Positions 50,413 to 59,882 of a stretch of DNA of 64,000 bases are shown piece after piece. The stretch's first letter is position 1. The number at the start of each line of letters is the position of its first letter. Origin of the DNA: Ambrosia x helenae (Eukaryota; Streptophyta; Magnoliopsida; Asterales; Asteraceae); assembly GCA_030844895.1 (NCBI GenBank), contig CM061226.1, positions 48,058,238 to 48,122,237 of the forward strand, written 5' to 3'. A model generated the notes under the pieces. The model saw only the letters and a program-made list of their open reading frames with translations, did no database searches and was not told where the DNA came from. Both the position numbers and the translations under genes were made by a program.

Positions 50413-51436
50413 GACCACTCGTAATGGCTAGCGAAATGGGCGTGAAAGGGGGATTTTGACGCCCCTTTCACCTACCAACACCGCGCCCCTCATGTTAATC
50501 AGACGTGAAGCCTTCCTGCGTGAATATTTTCGCGTGGGTAAAATTTTCTCCTGGCCAATAGGATCCTGCCACGTGGCAGGGTTTAAATTAAAACAAATAA
50601 AATTTCCAACGTTCGATTTTTTTAAATTATAGCCGTTTGATTTTTTTTTTTAAATTATTACACCCCCACTATATAAACCAAACCATATTAACCTTCACAA
50701 CCCATATTCTTCATATTCCACTTCAAAAAACCTTCACAACCCATATTCATCAAAAAACACTAGGTCGGATTAATGGCACTATGGACTAACAACGAGCAGA
50801 TCCAGTTGGTGACGGCCTGGATCAATGTCAACGCGAATCCGGCAAACAATAGGTCAGGTTTTTGGCGCAATGTGTTGGATGAATATAATCGAATTAGCCA
50901 AACAAACAATCGCAACATTGATGAGATCGCCCATAGGTGGTCTCTCGTACGCAATAACTGTACGAGATGGAACACCCTCTATGAAGCCACGATTGAGGCG
51001 AACCTTGGCATTAGCCAACAAATGGGAATTCAAATCACAAATGACAGTTATCGGGAGCAGTACGGAATCGACTTCGCCATCACCAATGTTCAATCATTGC
51101 AAATGATTCGTCGTTTTATTGTTTATTTATTAATGTTTAGTGTTTGTTATGTTTCGTATTTTTTTTATGTTTCGTATTTTTGTAATGTTTATTTTAGTTA
51201 AATATTTAAATTATATAGTAGGTTGTTTATTTAAATTTTAAAAAATAATATAAATTGGCATGTGGTCCACATGCCACATGTCAAAAAATGTCCCACGTCA
51301 AATTTCACCTACCATTACACCCGTTGGCCCTTTAATGCCCATTTCACCCACCAAATTGGCCCCACATGGCACATGTCATAAAATGCCCCTTTAATGCCAT
51401 TTCACCTACAAATTTAACCCACCATTACACATGGTC
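50413..51436 (+). mobile_element. PIF/Harbinger-type element with Myb-like ORF
   Basis: The element is flanked by TTA at 50410-50412 and 51437-51439. Its ends are inverted repeats, GACCACTCGTAATGG on the left and, reverse-complemented, GACCATGTGTAATGG on the right. The 3-bp TTA duplication indicates PIF/Harbinger. Subterminal regions share ATGCCNNTTTCACC-like words. It holds one ORF (50773-51201), preceded by a TATATAAACC-type TATA box near 50671, but no DDE transposase, so it is an internally deleted 1024-bp derivative. Confidence 0.85.
50773..51201 (+). CDS. Myb/SANT-like (trihelix-type) protein, truncated, Harbinger ORF1-like
   Basis: The 142-residue frame starts MALWTNNEQIQLVTAWINV and continues with FWRNVLDEYN (about residues 30-40), RWSLVRNNCTRWN (about 57-69) and YEATIEAN. 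This spacing of tryptophans is typical of the Myb/SANT-like DNA-binding domain in plant proteins related to Harbinger ORF1 and often annotated with a NAM-associated C-terminal region. In the family this partner protein binds the transposon ends and works with the transposase. Here the usual C-terminal region is missing: after about residue 105 the frame becomes hydrophobic and low-complexity (repeated VSYF). The ATG follows a plausible 5' leader. It is probably a relic, although still open. Confidence 0.65.
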   Translation: MALWTNNEQIQLVTAWINVNANPANNRSGFWRNVLDEYNRISQTNNRNIDEIAHRWSLVRNNCTRWNTLYEATIEANLGISQQMGIQITNDSYREQYGIDFAITNVQSLQMIRRFIVYLLMFSVCYVSYFFYVSYFCNVYFS

Positions 51437-51439
51437 TTA

Positions 51440-51838
51440 GGTGGAAACAACAAGGGGTAGGCTAAATGCACTCCATTTTTTACTTTTCATACCCCTTTTT
51501 AAAAAAAAAAACCATTTTAAAATATTTTAATTTTCACCCTGTTAAAATAAAATTTATACTAAAACCTCCCTGCTTGATATGTACTCCCCGTTTTTAATTA
51601 ATCACCACCGTAACAGAACTGCACAACCATGGTTCTTATAGGTTCTACCGTTGCGTGCCGATTATGAGGTTATGGCGGTCAACGCTTCGGAGCATGGTGC
51701 CTCCGGCCATGCTCTGATCTCCCTATCTCTTAATTCACTATCTCTGTTTGTAGGTATAACCCATTATATGGTTTTGAATAAATGTTCTGACTAGGTAGAA
51801 TGTAGAAACCATTCTATTCTCATCCATCTTTATTTTAT
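51440..51838. other. Unassigned spacer
   Basis: About 400 bp between two DNA transposons. An A run at about 51499-51510 and a short inverted repeat GGAGCATGG/CCATGCTC at about 51690-51715 are visible, but no gene. Confidence 0.5.
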
Positions 51839-51847
51839 TTTTTCAAT

Positions 51848-52543
51848 GAGAAAATTGCAGTTTTCGTCCCTGTGGTTTGCCTAAACTAACAGGTTCAGCC
51901 CACGCTTAACACTCTGAGTACCTGAGGTTTTGTTTTCCTAACACTTTACGTCCCTCATTCTAACGGACGTCACGTTTTCTGTTAGTTTGTAGCGAAATGA
52001 CTATTATACCCTTATTTTTTTGGGTGAAATGACTCTTATACCCTCCCATCTTCTTCCCCAACCCACCCACCCACCACCCACCCACCACCACCATCACCAC
52101 CATCACCACCACCACCTGCAACACCCTCAAGCTGTCAACCTAGAGATTTAGCATTGGAGCAATTCATGACAACCTCACTGGCAAAAGCAAACTACAAACA
52201 ACCCCATGACAGAACCCCACAGGCAAAACAGATTGCGATTTGCAAACCTACCCAATTCATAGGCATGTATTTCTCTAATTTACCCTTTATCTCAATATAT
52301 CGCATCTCTACTTCATATCAATGACCTAATCTCAAATAAAAATATAAAATACCTCACAAAGTTAACAACATAATGCTTTAATCCGAAATCGAACAGAACA
52401 ATACCTTCGGGAAATCGCGAGATTTAGTAGAATAAAGAAATAGACCACACTTTATCAAAATCATTAACCAATCATTAACCAACCACCGACCGCTAAGCCG
52501 CCGGAAAGCCACCACCTGTTCCACCGGCAAAATAGAGAGAGAA

Positions 52544-52580
<37 letters not shown>

Positions 52581-53168
52581 TGGAGTCCAGCGGCTGCGAC
52601 GATTAAGGTTCCGATTAGTTGATTCCGATTAGGTGGTGAGTTTTGTCGATTTATTTTATTTTCGCTTCTGTTGTGTTTAGTAGTCAGTTCCGGTTAAAGA
52701 TTAAATGAACGTGATGAACAGAAATAGTGGAATGATTGTGTGGGACTATAGTGGTGATCGATTGATGATGGTGCCTTTGGTATTATGACGAGGTGAGAAG
52801 GGGAGATGATGAAGATGGTTTTGGTTATGGGTTGCTGAGATGTTGGTCGGAGGTAGCATCTCATATACTCACTTTTTGCAGGTCTGATTTGGTGGTGGTG
52901 GTGTTGCAGGTGGTGGTGGAGATGGTGGTGGTGGTGGTGGTGGTGGGTGGGGGGTTAGGGAAGAAGATGGGAGGGTATAAGATCATTTCACCCAAAAAAA
53001 ATTAAGGGTATAATAGTCATTTCGCTACAAACTAACAGAAAACGTGACGTCCGTTAGAAGAAGGGACGTAAAGTGTTAGGAAAACAAACCTCAGGTACTC
53101 AGAGTGTTAAGCGTGAGCTGAACCTGTTAGTTTAGGCAAACCACAGTGACAAAAACTGTAATTTTCTC
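51848..53168. mobile_element. Mutator-like element (TIR-MULE), possible Pack-MULE
   Basis: A 9-bp target duplication, TTTTTCAAT, flanks the element (51839-51847 and 53169-53177). The terminal inverted repeats run for about 275 bp, from GAGAAAATTGCAG inward through GTTTGCCTAAACTAACAGG, GACGTCACGTTTTCTG and a CACCACC/GGTGGTG-rich stretch to about 52125 and 52895. Long TIRs with 9-bp duplications define Mutator-like elements. No transposase is present. The central 770 bp include a (GA)n tract followed by a short ATG frame and a GGTGAGT-type donor site near 52635, as if a gene's first exon had been picked up. Confidence 0.88.
52551..52578. repeat. (GA)n microsatellite
   Basis: A 28-bp GA run inside the Mutator-like element, of the kind common in plant 5' UTRs. 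Confidence 0.92.
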
Positions 53169-53177
53169 TTTTTCAAT

Positions 53178-54318
53178 TGATGATTTGTATAGAAGTTTGG
53201 ATTCTTAAAGCCGCTAAGTATTGAAAATGTTGGATTTACTAGAAAACAAATTTTCATGCGAGTATCAAGAAGGCAAAGATATATTTTTCAAATCGTTTCT
53301 TCAAAAATTATCTGTTAAAGTTCTTCTTTCAACCTGTGTACACAAAGAATTGTTTATGAAAATTGATGGTATGTTAAGCGCATGTGTATATATATTCAAA
53401 ATTCAAGTTAGGGGAGGGGAAATGGCTAAACTTATTAGGGATATTTCCTAATGCAATTTTTAAAAAGTTAGAAAATATAAGGTTTAATTGTATTTATTTA
53501 ATAACTTCAAGGGTGGAGTGTAACCAGTAAAAACTACAATAAAGGAAGTGCGTTTAGCAACACCCAAACAACAAAATAATAATACCAAACGCTTTAAGAA
53601 GTTACAAGAAGTGCAGGCAAAACCCTCGAACCTCGAAAAAGCATACACTCTAATGATAAAATAGCTGGGAAATCACTAAATTCTTATTACTTTCTCAGAC
53701 AACAATTGCATATAGGAGTTGGTATATTCACAACTTGCCTAAGCACAGTTAATGAGTCACTTTCATATGGGCGACGACACTTCCCGTCACTAAGTTTGCA
53801 GGGGCTGAAGCACTAACAAAGGTCTCATCCAAACCAACCGGACGGTCCAATTCCAAACCTCAGCATTGTAGGGAAAATGTGGAGTTGTCCGATCAGCTCT
53901 AGCGGACGAGTCTTGGACCAAATTTGTGGGGCTCCTTTGTACTTTATGAATAAATTAAAAAAAAAAAGTTTTTTTTGGTGTATGGGTATAAATTGAAGGT
54001 TTACTTTTTAACCATATTTAGATTCATCATTTCCTTTTAAACATATCGTGCTTCTACTAGTTCCACATATGGTTCTTTTGCCAGTTTTACCTTTTAAACA
54101 CATTTAGATTCATCATTTCCTACCAATTGGTACCTAAACTAACACATATCCATTTTTGTCAAAACCCCTATGGCCGAAACCATAGTGATCTCTTTGTAAA
54201 ACAACCATCCTGACCTGGACCTATTCCAACCCATTACCCAGCCTGGTTTAGCAGGTACACGCTTTGTGTGTGTGAATTTAAAACTCAAGGTCATCATAGT
54301 CTGAAACAAATAGATTTT
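53178..54318. other. Unassigned sequence downstream of RPL32
   Basis: No gene recognised. The 76-codon frame at 53221-53451 has no known motif and ordinary AT-rich composition, so it is not called. The part nearest 54318 may belong to the RPL32 transcript end or flank. Confidence 0.5.
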
Positions 54319-54326
54319 CTAGTAAC

Positions 54327-54734
54327 CTGGGTTTTAAAAAGCGCGCATAGGCGCAAGGCGCAGCCTAGGGCGCCTCAGGGCTTTGCGCCTATCCTTTTTC
54401 CCAAGGCGCGCGCCTCAGGCGCTTTTTTGTCAAATTTCAGGCGCTTTTCTGCCTGAGGCGCACGCCTCACGTATTCTGGGTATTTTTTATGCATAAAAAA
54501 ATGTTGTGCCTTAGTGTTTTTGGCTTGTACATATAGGTAAAATCACATAAAAACCATATTTATAGCGATATTTTGGGTAAATGAAGCTAAAAACTCATGG
54601 AATATATATGAGATATATAAAAAAATTATATAATTAGTGTGCGCTTCGGGTACAAAAATTCCACGCTTTTTGCGCTTTGCGCGATGCGCTTAGACCTCGT
54701 CGCTTTTGTGCGCCTAGCGCTTTTTAAAACCAAG
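54327..54734. mobile_element. hAT-type MITE next to RPL32
   Basis: A 408-bp element is flanked by a perfect 8-bp duplication, CTAGTAAC, at 54319-54326 and 54735-54742. The ends are inverted repeats: CTGGGTTTTAAAAAGCGC on the left and, reverse-complemented, CTTGGTTTTAAAAAGCGC on the right. The interior is rich in GCGC and GCGCCTCAGG words. It sits about 100 bp past the RPL32 stop codon, probably in the 3' untranslated region. Confidence 0.88.
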
Positions 54735-54742
54735 CTAGTAAC

Positions 54743-54841
54743 AAAGCAGCAACATAATATTAAAAACCAAACCATCCAGAAGTGTGTCAAAACCTTAAAT
54801 GCTGCTTAAACAATAAAAACACAATTAGAGCTCTACCAATC
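54743..54841 (-). other. Probable RPL32 3' untranslated region
   Basis: The 99 bp after the stop codon (minus sense) are T-rich with short T and A runs and end at the hAT MITE target duplication. A transcript would run into the MITE unless it ends before it. A clear polyadenylation signal was not pinned down. Confidence 0.5.
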
Positions 54842-55221
54842 TTACTCGTCTTCCTGGCTACGTAACCTAGCTAATTTGTTGGTAACAACAACATCCAACT
54901 GTGCTGCACGCTTAACTATCTCCTTCCTTTTGCGGGTTGATACATTGTGTGCAATCTCAGCACAATAAGTTCTGAAATCATAATTAACCCATTAAGAAAA
55001 ATATAAAAACACACCCAAATCAATTGATAACGTAAATGGGTCACGTTTGTTCACCTGTTGTGCATCATAAGAACTTCAAGCTCATTGGGATTGTGCACAA
55101 CAAACTTCTTGAACCCGTTGGGCAAGTAGTGGCGGGTCTTCTTGTCGGAGCCGTATCCAATATTAGGCATAAGAGTAACGCCTTTGAACTTTCTCCTAAC
55201 CCGGGAATCAATACCCTTGGG
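54842..55221 (-). pseudogene. RPL32: 60S ribosomal protein L32 (eL32), 3' part, split by a retrotransposon
   Basis: Two exons encode the last 98 residues of cytosolic ribosomal protein eL32, a component of the large ribosomal subunit. Exon 55055-55221 reads PKGIDSRVRRKFKG, then LMPNIGYGSDKKTRHYLPNG and ends at MMHN plus a split arginine codon. Exon 54842-54971 continues TYCAEIAHNVSTRKRK and ends ARLRSQEDE with a TAA stop. The 83-bp intron has GT-AG borders and keeps the frame. The family is about 133 residues long, so about 35 N-terminal residues are missing. Upstream of the PKG codons the sequence turns abruptly into a gypsy LTR at 55222. No other damage is seen, so the gene was probably functional until the insertion. 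Wording is typical of plants. Confidence 0.93.
54972..55054 (-). other. RPL32 intron, 83 bp
   Basis: On the minus strand the intron begins GTGAACAAACG after AACAG and ends ATTTCAG before AACTTATTG. It is AT-rich and short, as usual for plants, and phase 2, so the arginine codon is shared between exons. Confidence 0.9.
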
Positions 55222-56395
55222 TGTCACACCCTCAAATTCCACGTGCGGGGTTTTACCGCGAGGCGCGTGACACACCAGGATCTCAGTCAACGATCACAAT
55301 AAACATACAACAAACATGCATTCACAATTATATTTAAAACCAAAATATCATGCTTTGAGCTGTAAACCAGCAGCGGAAGCATTCTTGTTTACAACCAAAA
55401 CACATATCATTGTTTACAAAACATTGTTTAATATGCTTCAAAATATTAGACGCTGTGCATGACTCCGTGCGCCTAGCCCATTGACTGCTACCTTAGCGAC
55501 CTGAGAAAACATGCCAAAAATGTCAACATATAATGCTGGTGAGTTCACAGGTTTTCTTTTATAAAAGTGTTGTCACAAGTTCACAAAGATCATTTCCGTT
55601 AATACTATGTCATAAGAACGTTAGCTAGACGTTAAGTGTTTTTACTACTACGGTTGGGAACCCATTACTAAACATGAACCAAAAGATGATACCAGCCCAG
55701 ACGACTGGGCTACCGATGCCTCGGTAACCCGATAGGTAGAGACAATATGCACCCGCCCGCCCCGCCGTCGAGTGGGGCTTGTGAGGCCCAATAGATCTAT
55801 CCACATTTCCCCCGTTGTGCGTTCCAGCACATTCATGGTTTCCCCCTGGGACTTTCCATAAAAGCCGTATAGTAACATAAGGTGCCCATAGTATAACATG
55901 ACCTTTAAATAGTTCGTACAAAGCATGTTTCTCCCCCCGAAAGCAAGACAGTAAAAGTGGGGCTGTGAAACTCACCTTGGATTGCGTTACTTGAAAACAG
56001 TTAAGTAATTATGTTATGATAGCCCCAAATAGCGGCGACCTATCATAAGATGTGTATAAGTATTGGACTAATAACCCGCAGGCTAACTAGTCCCCGAATG
56101 TCCAGACCGTGACCATAAACGTTTGAAAACACCTTTAACTGTTAAACCGACCGTGCCAGACAAGACCCGACATCCCATTGGTGACCCGACATTCCACGTG
56201 TTAGATAAATACAAGACATCATGCAACATATGCAATTAAACACTTAATACGCGCAATAATTCACCTAGTCTAGCATAATGTCCGATTAACGCATAATCAG
56301 GTCCGAATACGTCTTACTAAGTCATTGGGTGTATCCCGGGGTTCCTAGCATGTTCCTAGGTGTCAAATCGTGTTCCGGGATGTCAAAACGCGTTC

Positions 56396-56565
56396 ACGAC
56401 AGCAGTACATGCGATTAGGAAAGTCACACGCGAGTAGGCTTCAGCCTACAGGCGATTAGGGGCCCAATCGCATGAGGTACCAGGCGATTAGGGTCCTAAT
56501 CGCCCCTATATCTGCACAATCGCCTATAGCATCAGGCGATTAGGATTCCTAATCGCCTGCTGCTG
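56396..56565. repeat. Palindromic GCGATTAGG cluster 1
   Basis: GGCGATTAGG and CCTAATCGCC units alternate, for example GGCGATTAGGGTCCTAATCGCC split across 56483-56504 and the dyad at 56535-56558. Just after it comes TTTTCGCGCGTTTAAC, resembling GGCGCGTTAAAC after cluster 2, so the two clusters look like an internal duplication in the LTR. Confidence 0.78.
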
Positions 56566-57341
56566 CTGTGTAACGGATTTTCGCGCGTTTAACCCTCCAA
56601 ATCAGATCCGAAACATGCAACAACACCCAATATCAAACCTAAATCATTTACCAACCCATTCCAAGCAAAAACCCCCCAACATATCACTGATCTAACATGT
56701 TCTAAGCAATTATTTCCTAAAATGGCAAAGTACTAGGTTTCACCAACCAACCTTATCTTTCCCTAAATGGAAACAATCAGATTTCAATCTCTACCAACTT
56801 GTAAATCATCAAACCTCTGATCTAACATCTTCCTAGTATTAATCCTAACAACATTGCATCAACAATCATGCCATAATCATCCTAAATCTTCAAGAACACT
56901 CAAATGGGTCAAAATACACATTTCCATCAAAACACAACAATAATGGCTCAAACTCTAAGATAACCTTCCTAATAATCTCTACATAGCAGAAGTACAATCA
57001 TATCTTGGAAACAATCATGTTACAATCACCAAGAAGACCAACATATGCATGTAAACTTCACATATAACAAGCATTAAGGTGTAGACTTGGTTTAGAACTC
57101 TTTTGAAAGGTTTTTAAAGACACAAACTTAGTAAAACAAGGTCTGGACCTTTGGGGAACCAAAATAACAACTTTACAAAGGTTAGGGATGAAGAACACAC
57201 CTTGGGTTTTGTTAAAGAAAGGTGTGTAGGCTTGGGGATGGTGATTTTTGTAGCAAAATGAGTTCCAGAGGTGTTTCAAGGTGTGTGGGTGGCTTGGGAG
57301 CAGCTAGGGTTGTTCTAGAGGTGTTTGGGGAGTTAAGGGTT

Positions 57342-57350
57342 CTATTTATA
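57342..57350 (-). promoter_or_regulatory. TATA box of family-1 3' LTR
   Basis: TATAAATAG on the minus strand, within CACCTATAAATAGAACCC. The match is retained in the diverged LTR at 40192-40200. This is the likely Pol II core promoter; transcription would start about 30 bp to the left. Confidence 0.7.
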
Positions 57351-57375
57351 GGTGTTTTGACCCGGACTCTGCTGT

Positions 57376-57512
57376 ATAGGCGATTAGCAATACATGTCAC
57401 GCGATCGGGGGCCTAATCGCATGAAACATCAGGCGATTAGGTCCCAATCGCCTGTTATATATCCTACTCGCCCCATATATAGGCGATTAGGGGTTCCTAA
57501 TCGCCCTTGTGA
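57376..57512. repeat. Palindromic GCGATTAGG cluster 2, upstream of TATA
   Basis: Several facing units, including GGCGATTAGG/CCAATCGCC near 57432-57453 and GGCGATTAGGGG/CCTAATCGCC near 57481-57506. It begins about 26 bp upstream, in element sense, of the TATA box, a natural place for activator sites. Confidence 0.78.
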
Positions 57513-57882
57513 TGCTGGAACGAGTTTTTGGCGCGTTAAACACTATTTTAACATATTTAAACACGTATTCACATACCGATAAGTCACATAATGATTTCAA
57601 ACATATAATGCATGATAACTAACACGTTTACATCCGTTCACCAATTCCCGGGACTCGAGACTCGTGTGTGCATTAAACCCGGTGATTCCACGAATCACCA
57701 ATCCTTGTACCCATGGTTATGGACCGACTCCCGATGACCCCGCGGATCATCGTAACGACTCCCGATGATTCCCCGAATCATCATACCGACTCGACTGACT
57801 CCGTTAAGTACGTAATATGCATGACTTGCTAAGGTAGACTTACTAGTTTAGTCAACGTTACTAACCTGAGTTTGCCGGGTGT

Positions 57883-57993
57883 CACATCATCCCCCTGTTG
57901 AAAGAATTTCCGTCCCGAAAATTGCCCAAGGCCAAAAAGGAAGAGACGAAAGAGAAGAAAAATTTTCCGGTTGCCACATCATCCCCCTGTTGA
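57883..57993 (-). other. Polypurine tract, duplicated with the LTR edge
   Basis: The polypurine tract CAACAGGGGGATGA (minus sense, 57887-57900) abuts the 3' LTR. The 19-bp string CACATCATCCCCCTGTTGA at 57883-57901, spanning LTR edge and tract, is repeated exactly at 57975-57993. The bases after each copy also resemble each other, so this is a diverged tandem duplication of about 92 bp. Confidence 0.75.
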
Positions 57994-58013
57994 ATGGAAT
58001 CTCGACCCGAGAT

Positions 58014-59879
58014 TCATTCAGCTTCAGCAGAGACATGCCTTGATTCGAACGCGCGTTTAGGAAATAAATGGGGATACTTAGCCTTCATTTGATCTTCCCG
58101 TTCCCACGTGAACTCCGGTCCACGATCAGAGTTCCAACGGACTTTAACAATGCGGATTTTACTCCGGCGAAGGCTACGGATTTTATAGTCAAGAATTTCA
58201 ACCGGTTCCTCCACGATACGTAGACGATCATCCACCTTGATCTCTTCGAGAGGAACAACCAAAGATTCATCCGCCAAACACTTCTTCAAATTAGAAACAT
58301 GGAAGACATTATGAACATTACTGAGTTCAGCTGGCAGATCAAGCCTGTATGCTACCGGTCCAATCCGTTCCAGAATTGCGAACGGTCCTACATACCGAGG
58401 ATTCAATTTGCCCCGCTTCCCAAAACGTATAACGCCCTTCCACGGAGATACCTTCAACAAAACCCTGTCGCCAACCTCAAACTCCAAAGGCTTGCGACGA
58501 CGATCAGCATAGCTCTTTTGACGGTCCCGAGCTGCTGCCAAGCGGTTACGGATTTGTACGATCTTCTCGGAAGTCTCGTACACAAGTTCCGGGCCGGTGA
58601 GTTGACTCTCACCCACCTCGGCCCAACAAAGAGGAGACCGGCATTTCCGCCCGTAAAGAGCCTCGAACGGAGCTGCCTTGATGCTAGAATGGTAATTGTT
58701 GTTGTAGGAGAATTCCACCAACGGTAGATTACTCTCCCACCCCTTGCCAAAGTCGATCACACATGCCCGAAGCATGTCTTCTAGCGTTTGGATTGTCCGC
58801 TCACTTTGACCGTCAGTTTGCGGATGATACGCTGTGCTCATGTCTAACTGAGTACCCAGAGCCTTATGCAAGGATTTCCAGAAGTTAGAGGCGAACCGAG
58901 GATCACGATCAGAAATAATAGAGACAGGCACCCCGTGCCGAGAGACCACTTCCTTGAGATATAACCGTGCCAGACGCTCGAGGCCATCGGTATCTTTGAT
59001 AGCGAGGAAGTGCGCAGACTTTGTCAACCTATCGACAATTACCCAGATCATGTTACAACCACTGGGCGATTTCGGGAGTTTGGTCACAAAGTCCATCGTA
59101 ATCCGCTCCCACTTCCACTCAGGAATTTCAGGCTGTTGCAGAAGGCCGGATGGCTTTTGATATTCGACCTTGACCTTGGCACAGGTCAAGCACTTGCTCA
59201 CGTATGAAGCCACGTCCGCCTTCATGTTCGGCCACCAATAAAGTATCTTTAGGTCTTGATACATCTTATCGGAGCCAGGGTGAATAGAGTACCGGGACTT
59301 GTGAGCTTCATCAAGAACAAGCTCCCGCAAGCCCCCAAATAAGGGAACCCAAATACGTTCAGCGAAATAGTGTAACCCATCGGACCTGAGTTCAAGGTGG
59401 CTATCAGCACCATGCATGGTTTCAGCTTTCAGGTTTTCCTCCTTCAAAGCTTCTTGCTGCGCTGAACGGATTCGATCAGGTAAGCCGGAATGGATAGTGA
59501 GCTGAAGAGCTCGAACACGACGAGGTTTAGCCGTTTCCTTCCTGCTCAAGGCGTCTGCGACCACATTTGCCTTGCCAGGATGGTATTTAATAGCGCACTC
59601 GTAATCATTAAGAAGCTCGACCCAGCGACGCTGTCTTATATTCAACACCTTCTGATCAAAGATATGCTGGAGGCTCTTGTGATCGGTGTAAATAGTGCAT
59701 TTGGTACCATACAAGTGATGCCTCCAAATCTTTAAAGCAAAGACCACCGCACCCAATTCCAGATCATGGGTGGGGTAGTTTTTCTCATGAACTTTGAGCT
59801 GACGAGAAGCATAGGCGATGACCTTCTCGCGCTGCATCAGTACACAACCGAGACCCCGGATAGAAGCGTCACAAAAAAC
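58014..59879 (-). CDS. pol, second part: RNase H, integrase, chromodomain-like tail
   Basis: After an in-frame stop at 59880-59882 the same frame stays open for more than 600 codons to a TGA at 58014-58016. It starts with RNase H (DASIRGLGC, YASRQLKVHEKNY, YTDHKSL, ending near ADALSRKE). Integrase follows: HHCC zinc region (HKSRYSIHPG, CLTCAKVK; about residues 175-220 counted from the methionine at 59837), then the DDE core with MDFVTKLP, IISDRDPRF and the glutamate of DGQSERT. Last come the GPF-type region (YVGPFAILERIGPVAYRL) and a chromodomain-like tail (VKVRWNSDRGPEFTWE) that may steer insertion toward particular chromatin. The integrase motifs look intact, but translation from gag would stop before this part. 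Confidence 0.92.
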   Translation of the reverse strand, partial: VFCDASIRGLGCVLMQREKVIAYASRQLKVHEKNYPTHDLELGAVVFALKIWRHHLYGTKCTIYTDHKSLQHIFDQKVLNIRQRRWVELLNDYECAIKYHPGKANVVADALSRKETAKPRRVRALQLTIHSGLPDRIRSAQQEALKEENLKAETMHGADSHLELRSDGLHYFAERIWVPLFGGLRELVLDEAHKSRYSIHPGSDKMYQDLKILYWWPNMKADVASYVSKCLTCAKVKVEYQKPSGLLQQPEIPEWKWERITMDFVTKLPKSPSGCNMIWVIVDRLTKSAHFLAIKDTDGLERLARLYLKEVVSRHGVPVSIISDRDPRFASNFWKSLHKALGTQLDMSTAYHPQTDGQSERTIQTLEDMLRACVIDFGKGWESNLPLVEFSYNNNYHSSIKAAPFEALYGRKCRSPLCWAEVGESQLTGPELVYETSEKIVQIRNRLAAARDRQKSYADRRRKPLEFEVGDRVLLKVSPWKGVIRFGKRGKLNPRYVGPFAILERIGPVAYRLDLPAELSNVHNVFHVSNLKKCLADESLVVPLEEIKVDDRLRIVEEPVEILDYKIRSLRRSKIRIVKVRWNSDRGPEFTWEREDQMKAKYPHLFPKRAFESRHVSAEAE

Positions 59880-59882
59880 CTA
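59880..59882 (-). other. In-frame TAG stop inside pol
   Basis: The TAG lies between the reverse transcriptase connection (ending LPEGTDDF) and the start of RNase H (VFCDAS) with no frame change. It separates two otherwise continuous halves of pol and most simply is a disabling point mutation. Programmed readthrough is possible in principle but nothing near it suggests this. Confidence 0.85.

Larger units (their letters stand above)
55222..57886 (-). repeat. 3' LTR of family-1 element, 2665 bp
   Basis: Bounded by TGTCACACC on the left and GGTGTCACA on the right (TG...CA ends). It contains a TATA box at 57342-57350 and two palindrome clusters, one on each side of it. With transcription starting near 57315, U3 would be about 550 bp and R plus U5 about 2.1 kb, an unusually long downstream part. 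Confidence 0.92.

Noticed and set aside
53221..53451. 76-codon plus-strand ORF between the Mutator-like element and the hAT MITE
   Set aside because: No motif, no promoter or splice context, composition as expected by chance.
55625..55975. 116-codon ORF in the LTR, with relatives near 38588 and 63731
   Set aside because: The frame is not kept between LTR copies (frame shifts, different ends), it lies in an LTR end, and it has no known motif.
57058..57279. 73-codon ORF just downstream of the LTR TATA box, also open at 39908-40129
   Set aside because: Start, stop and length agree in both LTRs, but about a third of residues differ, close to what neutral change would give. No evidence of protein selection.
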